From NCBI GenBank assembly GCA_029891385.1, contig CM057226.1, positions 10,037,225 through 10,101,224 of the forward strand: DNA of 64,000 bases, given 5' to 3'. The notes below the pieces were generated by a model that saw only the letters and a program-made list of their open reading frames with translations, was not told the DNA's origin and did no database searches. Below are positions 11,384 through 23,342 of the stretch, one piece after another (position 1 is the stretch's first letter; each line of letters starts with the position of its first letter). The DNA is from Erythroxylum novogranatense (lineage: Eukaryota; Streptophyta; Magnoliopsida; Malpighiales; Erythroxylaceae). The position numbers and the translations under genes are program-made.

Positions 11384-11566
11384 CATTCCTGCAAGCCTTG
11401 TTCAATTATCAGGATTAACTTTTCTGAAATTTGGATCCAACAAACTATCTGGAGAGATTCCTACGTCACTGTTCAATATCTCCTCTATCACAAACTTTAT
11501 AACTTCAAGCAACATACTTCATGGGAGTCTTCTAAATACCATAGGCCTCACTCTCCCAAATCCAAG
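11384..11566 (+). pseudogene. LRR receptor kinase pseudogene B1, continuation after the insertion
   Basis: Nucleotide similarity to B2 (about 43958-44143) resumes exactly at the target duplication: CATTCCTGCAAGCCTTG, then GGAGAGATTCCT, CTGTTCAATATCTCCTCTAT and CTCACTCTCCCAAATC. Similarity stops at about 11566 in mid-LRR, where unrelated AT-rich sequence starts. Small indels have broken the frame. Confidence 0.85.
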
Positions 11567-12633
11567 GCAAAAATAAATTTTAAATTTTGACTAAAAAAAG
11601 GCACAAATTTTTCTTTAATTATTTTTTATAATTGAGGTCAAGTCAACTATACTATGTAGACAGGGCGTTGGCACTTTCATCTTTCACATTCACATGTCTT
11701 TTCTTTAGGTCTTGGCATATAAATAAAATCATTTTTATCGATGATTCATTTTATATGAATATCATAACTAGATTTGTATAAATTAATTTAGTATATTAAA
11801 TTCAAAATTAAAATTAGACATTTGAAAATTGAAAATTGATCTTTAAATCAAGTTTAATTTTAAAAATAAGTCCAAAAATTTAAAGAACAAATATAAATAT
11901 TATATAAAAATTCAGTGATATTTTAAACCTGTCAAAATATTTTTAAAATAATTTTAAAAATATTTTAGTTTAAAATTATCACCTAACATCTTGAGACGAC
12001 CTCAAGTTATCTAGCCCTCCCTTTCTTTTTGACTTATTTTGCTTTTTCATCTTCCTTTTACTTAATTCTTTTGTTACTTCATTTTCATGACATGAGAGAC
12101 TTCACACTCCTATTTCGTCGCTCTCTCTCCTTGACTGCTCAATAGTTCTAACTAGAACATCATTCCTCTGGCGCCTTCTATTGACCAATACTCAATGATC
12201 AAGACTTGGATACAGGTGTTAGGGATTAGGTACCTAAAGAAAAACTCAATTTTATCCTAAATACAAAAGACTCAGCTGTAACAGTCACTGCAAAAATAAA
12301 ATTTTGACTTTGGAATTTGATTGAAAAAACATAGACTATTCATCAATTTTTTTTAGTTGAGTTCAAATTAACTATGATATGTAAATATGATGTTGCCCTT
12401 ACATCTTTCTCATTCCCTTGTTTTTGAGAACAGATCAGCTGTTCTCAAAATCCTGTGTCACTTTGTTCCCATAAATATCCGTCCATCTAATTGGTGATCT
12501 GTTCGCTTTGTTTTCTCTATTAGGTAGATGCACCTCATCCTCTTATCATATAAACAAAGTCATTTATTACTAGGAGATTTATTTTTTATGGTTATTCATA
12601 ATTAGATATGTATAAATTAATTTTAAAGATATT
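11567..12633. repeat. AT-rich stretch with an old imperfect direct repeat
   Basis: No gene. The block at about 11560-11800 resembles the block at about 12300-12640: both have an AAATTTTGACT-like start, GAGnTCAAnTnAACTAT, a CATCTTTC(A/T)CATTC region, CATATAAA(T/C)AAA, and GTATAAATTAATTT at the end. Spacing is about 750 bp. They could be relics of two LTRs or a local duplication; I cannot decide. An inverted GAGAACAGATCAGCTGTTCTC palindrome lies at about 12427-12447 inside the second block only. Confidence 0.5.
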
Positions 12634-13588
12634 TGTTAAAATATCTAATTTATTATTTTAGGCATTATTTGTAGTTTGATATATTTGGTTAAAGGTAAGA
12701 AATTTACTTGGTATAGAATTCCACTTTCTTGGATAATGTAGCATTTTCTTGAAGATAACATAGTGGAATGAAGGAATCCTACTTGAAATAGAATCCTAAA
12801 AAAGATATGATTTATTGGAGATAGACATGCTTTGTTGAAGATATACATGCAACAGATTTATTGAAGATTCAACTGATTTTTTGGAAAGCTGCATTTCTGC
12901 ATATGTGGAACAATTGCACTACTAATCTATTGGTTTTGTGAGAGAAAATGAGCAGTCAATCGATCAATATTTGCAGTCGTGTTTTTGGCATGTTTCGGTG
13001 ATGAAACATATGTACGATTGATGATTTTTGTGGCTGTTGTGAATGGAGTTCTTCAATGATCAATTTGAAGGTTTGTTGGACAACTTTCCATAATTTCAGT
13101 TTGACAAGATTGTTTATAGGGGAGTGTCTTTTATCTCAAGTATTTCTTTGTTTATGTTATTATTGATTTAATCACTTGAGATACTATTTTCATCTTTATT
13201 ATCTTTCATTATTTCAAAAATCCTCTGTTGAAGTTAACATGAGGTGATCATGTTATTAGGTGTGAAATACTTTCACGGGGTATGAATACTAGTGGGTAGC
13301 ATCAAGGGGTGGGTGATGTTGGCTTATTAAAACCTTGTGTAAGACAATTATACTTGAATATAAGTTGATTAAGCTAGGTGAGGGTCCCATAAATGCAGAC
13401 CAAGTGTAATGAACTGCGTTGCCAAATTTTGCATGCTGATTTATTTATTGCATATTAAGTTTTTTGCATGCAATTTAATTCTAGAAAAATTCACAGTTGC
13501 TAATCCATTTGCTTTCTACTAAGCAATCATCAGATTCAGTTTGAAGCAACTATGGCAGAACATATATATTGTAAAACTTTAACCTTCA
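12634..13588 (+). repeat. Probable 5' LTR of a decayed copia element
   Basis: Begins TGTTAAAATATC and ends AACCTTCA, followed 11 bases later by TGGTATTAAAGC (13600-13611), a degenerate form of the tRNA-Met primer binding site. A copia gag remnant follows directly. No matching 3' LTR was found in the window, so the left end is tentative. Confidence 0.5.
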
Positions 13589-13599
13589 GGTTTTTCAAT

Positions 13600-14040
13600 T
13601 GGTATTAAAGCATGGTTTACCTAATCAAAACTTGGTGTGTCAAGTTGGTTTAGATCACTGTTCCACAATTATAAATACCACAGAAAGGGTATCAATCACT
13701 AGGCCACTATTACTAGATGGTTTTAATTACCCTACTTGGAAATCAAGAATGAAAAGTGTATATTCAGGCACTAAAGCATAGACTTCTGTGTTGAATGGAT
13801 GGACTCATCTAATGGCGATTGATGTAAAGAATGAAACGGTACCTAAATATCCATTTAAATGGACAAGGGTCGAAGAAGAGGGAGCGCTTAGTAACTCCCA
13901 AGCAATGCATGCAATCTTCAGTGCTATAGATGAAGAACGTTTCAGTTTGATATCAACATGTGAATAAGCAAAAGAAGTGTAGGATACATTACAAACAATA
14001 CATAAGCGATCAAAATTGTTGATGTCAAGATTTGGTTGGT
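13600..14040 (+). pseudogene. Copia gag N-terminal remnant (Tork-like)
   Basis: Interrupted frame with LLLDGFNYPTWKSRMKS near 13707, then pieces resembling the N-terminal half of Tork-type copia gag (NSQAMHAIFSAIDEE near 13896 and RFSLISTCE). In-frame stops occur. At about 14040 it changes abruptly into gag sequence of a different copia lineage, so this is a truncated element fused to another. Confidence 0.65.
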
Positions 14041-15924
14041 TATCTCACCAATGAAACCTCAGTTCCAAAATATACTACTTCAAATTCAAACACCGAAAGC
14101 ACTACATCATAGTTGACAAAAGAATTCACTGCTTGGCAAAAGTCCAATCACCTTCTTTGGGTTTGGATCATCATAACCCTCTCTAAAGAAGCTCTTGGAC
14201 TTATCATTGGCTTAGATATAGCACATGCAGTTTAGGAAGCACTGAAAGATGCCTGTGTATATGACTCCTAAGAGCGAGAGTTTACAATACGACAACAACT
14301 GACTTATCTTCTTAAGGATGATAACAAGACAATTGGAGATCATATAAGCATCTTTGAAGGTTTGTGTGAAAATTTTGCTGTTATCAGAAAACCTATACCA
14401 AATAAAGAAAAAGTCTTCTGTCTCCTCACAAGTCTTGGTCCATAATATGAAACCTTTATAACAACGATGTTGAAATCTCCAATACCAACTTACTCTAAGT
14501 TGATTTCACAATTGAAAAATCTTGATCAACGTTGTAGTCGGTTTTTAAACTAATCAGATGCGTCTCTGTCTCACCTCACTCCACATTTAGCCTTCTATAG
14601 CTAACAACAAAAACAATCTTAAAGTACCACCTTTACTTCCTCAAGTCATGGATTTCAAACACAATAGTTTCAAAACCAAAATCAAAACTATCCGAAAAAC
14701 TCAACATCACAACAATGATGACTATCACCTCTAGGAGAACGACGTATGTCGGCAATAAAGCGAGATATTTATTGCAATGAAACATGTCAATATTATGGAA
14801 AACCATGCCATATTGATGAAATTTGTTAGTGAATTCCAAAACGAATGACTCAAAATGATGAAGTTCCACAAGCCTTTGTGGCTCTCACTTTAAACAAATT
14901 CATTGTCGAAATATAACAGACTTCTGATATAGGAGCTTCAAATCACATGACAAGAAAGCAAGGTATGCTGACTAATATTCATAAATACTCTGGATCTGAT
15001 TCAATCATAATTGTAGATGGTTCTTCTATACCTATAACAGGTATTGGTGATTCATATATTAAGTAAAAAGAAAAAAAATTGCCTATTTATAATATTCTTT
15101 CAGTTCCAAATCTAGAAAAAAGTTTTTGCTTTCAATAAGTCTATTAACCTCTCAATTTCCTATTAACTATGAATTTAGTAACATTGATTTTTGTATAAAG
15201 GAACAGAAAACAAGACATTCGTTAATAACAGGGAAAAGGAAGGGTGACCTATATACCTTATCTGATGTACTAGAAGCACACTTCTCTCATCATTTCAAGT
15301 CTAGCACTATAGATGTTTGGCACCAACACTTAGGACATCCTCAAGCTTCAGTAGTTCAATTGTTAAAAAAAATAAAGATTTAATTGATGTTCAAAGCCTG
15401 TTATGGACTGAACATTTATGTGACAATTGTTAATTACAAAAATTAAGTAAACTTCCTTTTGCTCTTTCTGAACGCTCTAGTTCTGGTATCTTTGATAAGA
15501 TTCACTGTGATTTGTAGGACCTGCCCCTGTTTTATTTGTTGGCAAGTTTACATTTTATGCATGTTTAGTTAGTGATTTTTCCAAGTATACTTAGATTATT
15601 CCATTAAAACATAAATCTGATTTTTTTTATTACCTATTTAGCATTTAAATAGTATGTTGAACAACAGTTTAATAAGAAACTAAAAATCTTCCACTCATAT
15701 GGTGGACAAGAATTTGTTAACTATAGATTATCAATCACATTTTCTTGTGACAGGTATTATTATTCATTAGATTTTACGCCCCTACACTCTGGAGCAAACA
15801 TGTATGGTTGAGAGAAGGCACATAATCATATGTGAACTAGGTATGACAATATTGTTCCATAGTCATGCACCTCTTTTTTTTATGGGTAGAAGCTTCTACC
15901 ATAGCAGTTTTTCTTCTTAATCGA
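14041..15924 (+). pseudogene. Degraded copia (Ale/Retrofit-like) polyprotein, first part
   Basis: Gag of a second copia lineage: KEALGLIIGLDIAH, EREFTIRQQLTYLLKDD and LGP-YETF-TTMLK read between about 14120 and 14540. Protease follows (SDIGASNHMT near 14927), then the pre-integrase domain with WHQHLGHPQASVVQLL (about 15318-15365) and a heavily mutated integrase. Many stops and frame changes. The integrase is interrupted at 15924 by a solo LTR and continues at 17267. Confidence 0.8.
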
Positions 15925-17266
15925 TGGTGATGCTGTCGCCTGCAACCAAATATAAAAGAAATCACTTCCGTTAAAACAAATTAATGTAGTAGCGGTAAGC
16001 GGATATCGTTCCCACGAGGAATCTTTAATGGTAAAGGTTAGTTAGTTCAAACGAAAATAAAGAGGGGGGGGGGGTTTGTCACTCACGGCAATAAAAATAA
16101 AAGAGAAAAATCACAAATCAAAAGCAATATTTAAATCTAAAAATTCAATAGAAAAATCCCTTGGTTTCGGTCACCGATGTTATCATGCTATTATGGATCC
16201 TCGACATAAAATTGTAATTATTAATAAACATTCATTGGGGAAAATTCTCTTTTAAGTGTAATGACTAGAAACATGTATTCTAGCAATCTTATTAAACAAT
16301 AACCTAGATACGATCATAGGTAAATTAAATAATAGCATTAAGAACCAATGACAAGTGATAAACATGTACGACATGTAATCAATCAAGCGAATATTTTCTT
16401 AGAATTTTCCGACTCTAACGTAGAGAAGTTAATCCTAATTGCTACTTATGATTACCGAAACTGAACGTCATATTTCGTTAATCTAGCAGTTGAATCAATT
16501 AATCTCTAGTAGCGCTCCTAGAAACCAACAAATCCAATTAGAAAGAATAGATCTGAAAATATTCAATGTTCATTAACAATCATGAAAAACATCCAAATAA
16601 TCTCACCAAAATAACATGTAACATAGATCTCTAAACCAAGATAAGAAAATTAACTACTCATACTTGAATTGAAATAAAAGAAAACAACAAAAGAAATTGT
16701 CTCCATAACTGGTCTTTTAATGAAAGTAACGATAATCCTAAGTGAAACTATGCATAATGTAAAGAACAATAAACCCAGAAAAGTGCAGCAAAGAAACCTA
16801 ACCTAAACCTACCCTAAAACCTACTAATGCCAAAATGCCCTCCTCTAACCCCTATACATGTATTTATATCCACTGCAAGCTCCCAATTTCCCTAATTGAC
16901 GTGAATCTCCATATCTTGATTGGATTTTGTCTTAAGTAGATAGTCTTCTAATTTAGGTGGGAAACTTCTTGAAAAGGACTCTAGAAGATCTTCGGCGATT
17001 TTGTCCTAATTGGAGACAATCTTCTAAAAAATCTGCAGTATTAGGATCTTGACCTTAGGCGCGCCCACGCCTAATCTTGAATTTCGGCCAGACTGGAATT
17101 TTTGAATTTCTTGCCATCTTTTGCGCCTTTTTGGTCCATTTTCGTCCTTAGAGTGTTGAAAACCATCTGTAAACAATTATAGAACAATTCTATTAAATTC
17201 GGATAATAGTTTCAATACATCGACAATAATTATGCCCAAAATATATACAATTTAAATGACTTAACA
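15925..17266. mobile_element. Solo LTR, family S, copy 1
   Basis: Starts TGGTGATGCTGTCGCCTGCA and ends TGACTTAACA (TG...CA), flanked by a perfect 5-bp target duplication ATCGA (15920-15924 and 17267-17271). A relative of similar length lies at 47122-48435. There is no coding sequence. A TATAAATA on the minus strand (near 16860) hints that its transcription may run leftward. It probably arose by LTR-LTR recombination of a full element; the parent is not in the window. A run of nine or more G occurs near 16065. Confidence 0.82.
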
Positions 17267-18660
17267 ATCGATTTCCATCTTCATCTTCATCTCTTCAATT
17301 TGACACTCCATATTTCATATTACGTGGAACTCATCCTAGCTACACATCACTTCGAGTTTTGGTTATAAATTTTTTCCGTATACATAGGATACAAGAAACC
17401 ATAATTTTGACCCTAAAACTATCCTGTGCATTTTGGTATGAAATAGTGAAAAGCATAAAGGATATAAGTGCTTCCATCCACCTACTCACAAATTTTTTAC
17501 TTCTCGTCATATTGTTTTTTACAAGATTCTTGTCCTTTTAAAGTTACATCTCTTTCTGTTTCTGCATTGCATACTCTTTACATATTTGATTATTGGTTGT
17601 CTTCTTCTAACAATCCTCTTAATTTAGCTAGTCTTTCATAAATGTTTGCATTGACATATTCCATTCCTTTAGCATCTATCGATATTCATCATTCAAAGTC
17701 CATACTAAATTCACCATATGATGCACCTGAGCTCGACAATGTTGGAAATATTTTTAATGATCAAAAATTTGAAGTTTTGAATCTACCAACACCAATGACT
17801 GACTAACATTCTAGACACGTGCTTGCACTTAAGTCCCTTCCTTCCACAAATACAATGCCACTTTATGAAGCACCAGTTACTCATCCCATAATAACTAGGT
17901 CCAAACTTGAAGTTGTTAAGCCAAATTTTAAATATGCCTTGACTAGTAGAAAGCTGCTATGCTTGATGAACATGTTGCACTGTATCAAAATGAAACATGG
18001 TGATTGGTTCCACTCGCTCTAGATATGCATATAATCGGTTCCAAATGGGTTTTTAAGACCAAGCTACGACCTGATGGTACACTAGATCATCTCAAAGCAC
18101 AATTAGTCACCAAAGGATATCATCAAATTGATGGTATTGACTATGAAAAGACATTCTCTCCGATAATCAAACCAAGTACAATTCGACTTGTCTTAGCTAT
18201 TGCTCTTATGAGACATTTGCCTATTTGCCAACTCAATGGCAAAAATACCTTTTTACATGGCAATACCCTTGAATATATATATAAGGAACAACCACCAAGT
18301 ATGCATGATCTATAGAAACTTATGCATGTATAAAGCTCTAGCATGCTTTGTATGGACTTAAACAACACCACGTGCTTAGTTTGATAGACTTAGTGTATTT
18401 CTTATATCATATGGTTTCTTTTCTAGTTTACTTGAACCTTCTCTTTTTATTTTTCATTCTGATCAAGGTTCACTTATTTTAATTCTCCACGTTGATGATA
18501 TGATTCTGACAGGATCATCCACAGAGCTTTATCTCTTTTATTCCAATTCTGAGTCGTGAGTTATCTGTGAAAGATTTAGGTTTGGTGCATCACTTTCTTG
18601 GTGTTGAGATTTCCAGCATAGCAAATGGGTTACATCTATCCCAATCAGATTATGCGTTTA
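17267..18660 (+). pseudogene. Degraded copia (Ale/Retrofit-like) polyprotein, second part
   Basis: The integrase C terminus resumes right after the solo LTR (GTHPSYTSL near 17330). The RT domain follows with HPIITRSK (near 17884), HIIGSKWVFKTKLRPDGTLD (18028-18087), GYHQIDGIDYEKTFSP, the decayed LNGKNTFLHG region and a form of the catalytic box (HVDDMILTG near 18491). Several stops and frame changes. It is cut at 18660 by an Athila element and resumes at 30918. Confidence 0.82.
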
Positions 18661-21003
18661 TGTTTAGTCCAAATCATATAGAGATTTAGATCATATTTGC
18701 ATTCATTTTACATATTCATGCATCCATTTTAATAGCATTTTTAGGTTAATTTATTTATTTTCATTGAGTTTGTTATTTATTTTATTTTCTAATTTTTTGT
18801 CATAAAAGCATAAAATTGGCCTCAAATTGGAGATTAAGAAGTTGTTAGTGTAGGTGAAAAAAAAACAAGAATAAACATCAACATGAAGAGGAGAGGAAAT
18901 AATGCGCGTTTCAGGAGGAGCTCCAGCAGCAGCTCACGCACAAGAAGGACAGCTGGAGGCAACATTTTAATTGTCCAAAAGAACAAAGCTAGCTACATCA
19001 GAATGCTCACGTTAGGATTGTTGTTTACTGTCAAAACAATGCCCAAAACACTGGCTATGTAGGAGAAAACGCATCACCAAGTTAGCAGCCAAAACGACAT
19101 AGCCCAGCAGTGGGAGTCCAAAATGCAGTTAACTAGGTGACGTTTTGGAGGAGAGCTGAAAAAGGCAGAAGAGAGGCCCACCACGCACTCACCAAGCACC
19201 AAGCACCAAGCACCAAACACCAAGCACCCAACGCAATAGCTACTGGAGGAATTAAAGAAAAGAAGCAGGGAACGTGGCTGTTAATTGAATACACAGGTTG
19301 GAGCAGCAACTAGGAAGGGCCCAAAACGAAGCAGTGGGGTGATGTTTTGCAGGGCAAAAAACACAACAGCAGGGAAGTATGGAGAAAAGTAGTCGGTGGA
19401 GGCAGAAACGCAAGTTGAACAAAGCTCCAAGGGAACACAGCCAACGCACTTGAGGAAAGAAAGAAATGAGCAGTGGACTGAAGGTGCTATGTGAAAATAA
19501 TAGAAGAGAAAGCTGAAGGTGGCATGCGTGAGCTGAAAAAAAGAAAGAAAGGAGTGTGGTCTAGAAAATAGCGTGGATTTAGAGAAGCGTGAAGTCTGGA
19601 AAAAAAGAGGGGGCTAGAAAACGTGAGCTGCTGAAGGGGCATGAACCTGAAAAAAAATAAAAAGGGAGAGAAAAAAGAAGAGAACGAAGTGGACTGGAGG
19701 AAAATAAGTTTGGCTGAGAAAGGAAGGTGAACTGAGGAAATAGAGGAGCTGCTGAGAATAGCGTGGATTTAAGAGGCTAGTTGGGTGAGAGTTTGTGCGT
19801 GAAAGGGGAGTGAGTAGCGTGAATTAAGGGACATGAGCTGAAGATGGAGCTGGGCATGAACTGAAAGTGTTGTGCGTTAGTTGAGGAGGAAATCTGGAGG
19901 AGCTGGACTGAGATGAAGAGTAGCGTGAGCTGAGGAGAACTAGATAGCTACATATTAACAGAAGAGAAAGCTACAGTGAAAAAAACGAAAATAACGCTAC
20001 AGAAGGAGCCAACGCATGCATGCAGACCAAGACCTGACCCACGCCAAAACGCACACCACGCAGCTGCTGGAGACGCTTGGCAGGAGGCGAGACCAAGCAG
20101 GCGCGCAGAACGAACACAAATGAGCAGAGATAAAGGGTGACACAGAAAAGGGAATATTCCTTCTCTGTTTTATTATTTTCTTTGTTCTAATGTTGATTGC
20201 TGATCTTGATTTATGTGGTTTTAATTCTATTATGTTTGAGTAGCTTCCTCAAGGCTTCAAGGTTGGGGTAAGCTTTTAGCTAATTTTTATGGACTGCGTT
20301 TCGGTTGATTTATGAGTGTGTATTTATAAGTTTGATTTTTCTGTTTTGATATTAATTCTGCTAGTATTGTGTTTGGCCAACCACTACTAAGCGTTAGTTG
20401 TTAATTGAAGAACCGATAGGTGAAAATTAATAACGGAACTCCAAAACAGAAAACTTATAAATTTCAGATTTAGACATAAACTAAATTTATGAGAGAAAAC
20501 CAGGTTAACAAAGAACTTAATGGGTTATGCTTGATTGCTAGGGCTACGATAGTAGACTAGGATTATTGCGTAATACTCCTTTGATACCTTGAAAAATGAT
20601 CTAAGAAACTCTAGGCTCAACCTTCTATCAACCAAAAATTCGCCTAATAAATTGATCCGGGTAAAGTCCATAAAAAGCGCAAAAAGTGGAACCATCATTG
20701 AAGCTTATCACATTCCATTCGAATTAACGCCTAGAAATATTCGCAATTTTTATTTAGCTTGATTTTGTTAATTTTGCTAGTTAATTTTCGTATTTTATTT
20801 CCCCATTTTTTACACAATCGCCGTCGATTTTATCTATTTATTTATTTTGATAGTTAAATTTTCTTTTAATTTAATTTCCCAATCCTACCCAATCGCTTAG
20901 TCCAATTAATTGAATAATCCAAGCCTAGTACTTACACAATTACTCCCTGTGCACGATATTATACTGTACTACTTGAGACACGTGAACTTGCGAAACCGCA
21001 TCA
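18661..21003 (+). repeat. 5' LTR of the Athila element
   Basis: Starts TGTTTAGTCCAAATCATAT, ends CGCATCA. It contains a short 7-mer array (CACCAAG repeats at about 19189-19228), purine-rich stretches (19440-19960) and a C-poor 3' third. The 3' LTR shares nearly all of this, with one altered repeat unit. Confidence 0.95.
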
Positions 21004-21010
21004 AGTTTCT

Positions 21011-21028
21011 TGGCGCCGTTGCCGTGGA
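21011..21028 (+). other. Primer binding site of the Athila element
   Basis: TGGCGCCGTTGCCGTGGA, seven bases after the 5' LTR. This is the characteristic site of the Athila/Tat group, usually assigned to tRNA-Asp. Confidence 0.85.
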
Positions 21029-21257
21029 GTAATCCTTGAGTAATATTAGGCGACTGATTGTTTGGTTAAATTGGACATTTTTTTCTTTTCCTTTTTATTT
21101 ATTTCTTTTGTGTTTTGTGTTAATAAATTTTGTTAAAATTGATTTTTTTTCTTTTCTTTTATTTTTATTTTTTATTTTTTCTCTTTTTACTATCTACTTT
21201 TTATTTTGCATTTTCTGCACCTTGCATTTGATTTTGGTTTGTGTTGTTTTTTAGTCT

Positions 21258-23342
21258 ATGCGAAGGGTCGTTAGTGCTGAAGAATTATTATTCGATTCTG
21301 AAATCAAGAAGATAGCTAAAGCACTAAGGAAGGAAGCAAAGGCTAGAAAAGCATGGGCAAGAGCATCTAACGCACAGCCTGTGCAGGAACGCCAGATCGA
21401 ACCCGAATTTACTACAACTTTTTCACCAGAAGAGGCAGTCGAGTCGGACATGGCAGAACAGAATTAGAGAACTATGAGGGACCATGCAGTCCCAGATTTT
21501 GGAGATTTTCGCCCAAGCATTAAAAAGCCTCCTGTGCAGGTGAATAATTTTGAGTTGAAACCTGGCCTTGTACAAATGGTGCAACAGAATCAGTTCGGAG
21601 GGCACCCAACAAAAAACCCACATGTCCACCTACAACAATTCTTGGAGATTTGTGAAATGTTGAAGCAGAACGAGGTACCTGAGGATGCAATCAGGCTTCG
21701 ATTATTTCCTTTTTCTGTGAGAGATCGGGCTAAGGATTGGCTCCATTCATTACCACCCGGTTCGATAAATAATTGGCAGGAGTTGTCCAAAGCTTTTATG
21801 GCTCAGTATTTTTCACCCGGGAAGACGGCAAAGCTCAGAAGTGAGCTTACCTCATTTCAGCCTAAAGAAGATGAGTCGTTGTACGAAGCATGGGAGAGAT
21901 ACAAGGAGCTTCAACGCAAATGTCCATATCATGGTGTCTCGAAGTGGATGATTGTGCAGATATTCTACAACGGAGTTTCTCCGGTTATGCGAAGTGCAAT
22001 AGATGCTGCAGCTGGAGGTGATCTAATGGAAAAGAATGAAGACGAGGCCTTTATGTTATTGGAGAAAATTGCCTACAACAACTACCAGTGGAATAATGAT
22101 CGGAAAGAGGTTAAGCAAGAAGGGAAGAAACCTCAAGGAGTCTTCGAATTGGACGCCTTTACCTTGTTGAATTCAAAATTTGAAGCTCTTTCAAGGAAAG
22201 TGGATAAGTTTGCTGCAGCTGCTGTGAGTAATGTGAATGCCTTACAAGATCAGGATTTTGGGTCAAGTATGGGAACAGAATTTCAGAACATTGGGCAAGA
22301 ATTTGGGGCTGAACATATGAATTTTGTGGCAAATTATGGGCAGAAGAACCAAGGTGGAGCTTTCGCAAACACTTATAACCCTGAATGGCGAAACCACCCA
22401 AATTTTTCCTGGTCTCAACAACCCAAGCCACCCCAAAATTTCCCTAACCAAACCCTTTACCCACAAAATCAACCACATTACCAACAGACCCAGCAACAAC
22501 AAAACCGTGTCCCTCCAGGTTTTTCAAACTTGAGACAACAAGCCCAGCCACCTGAACCTAAGTCCAACCTTGAATCAATGATGGAAACTTTTATGCAGAA
22601 GCAAGGAGACTTGATCCAGCAACTTACTACTCGAATGGACCAACTGACAATCCATAATAAGATGCTTGAGACTCAGATTGTGCAACAAGCTGCATCACTA
22701 AGGCTGGACAAGGGTAAGCTACCAGCACAATCAAAAGCTCCTAAGGAAACCAAGGCAGTGGTACTGAGGAGTGGAAAGGTTTTGGAACCTATGGTGCAAA
22801 AGAACAAAGCTAAAAAGGAATCCGCAGGAACAGACCAAGATGCACAACCTATACAATCCGATGCACAGCCTGTGCAACAATCACCTGAGCCGAAAAAATA
22901 CATATCACCACCACCATATAAGCCACCCATCTCATTCCCTCAGAGATTTCATAGAGCTAAGCTAGACCAGCAGTTTGGAAAATTTGTTGACATTCTGAAG
23001 AAGCTCTATGTTAACATCCCCTTTACGGAAGCCCTTACCCAAATGCCTACTTATGCTAAGTTCTTAAAGGAAATCTTGTCCAATAAAAGAAGGCAAGAGG
23101 AATATGCGACTGTGGCTCTTACAGAGGAATCAAGTGTCATTCTTCAAAACAAACTCCCTCCAAAGCTTCAAGATCCGGGAAGTTTCTCGATACCTTGCCA
23201 AATCGGAACCACAACAATCGGGAAAGCATTATGTGATTTGGGGGCAAGTGTGAGCTTATTGCCATTATCTATTTGTCAGAAATTGGACATCGGGGAGCTT
23301 AAACTGACTACCATATCATTGCAAGCTAATGACAGTCCATAA
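21258..23342 (+). pseudogene. Athila gag and start of protease
   Basis: An ATG at 21258 opens a basic N terminus. An in-frame TAG at 21465-21467 breaks it, and the same frame continues from 21468 to 23342. The gag core includes IRLRLFPFSVRDRAKDWL and GKTAKLRSELTSFQ, typical of Athila. A Gln/Pro-rich linker (about 22380-22560) and a second low-complexity part (about 22800-22920) follow. The protease motif ALCDLGASVSLLPLS is near 23226-23270. A one-base frame change near 23336 ends this frame inside the protease. Confidence 0.9.

Noticed and set aside
19189..19240. CRISPR-like or satellite array
   Set aside because: Only a 7-bp CACCAAG microsatellite with no spacers, present in both Athila LTRs.
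21036..21254. Membrane protein gene in the Athila leader
   Set aside because: A run of Phe/Leu codons from TTT/CTT-rich leader sequence between the primer site and gag.
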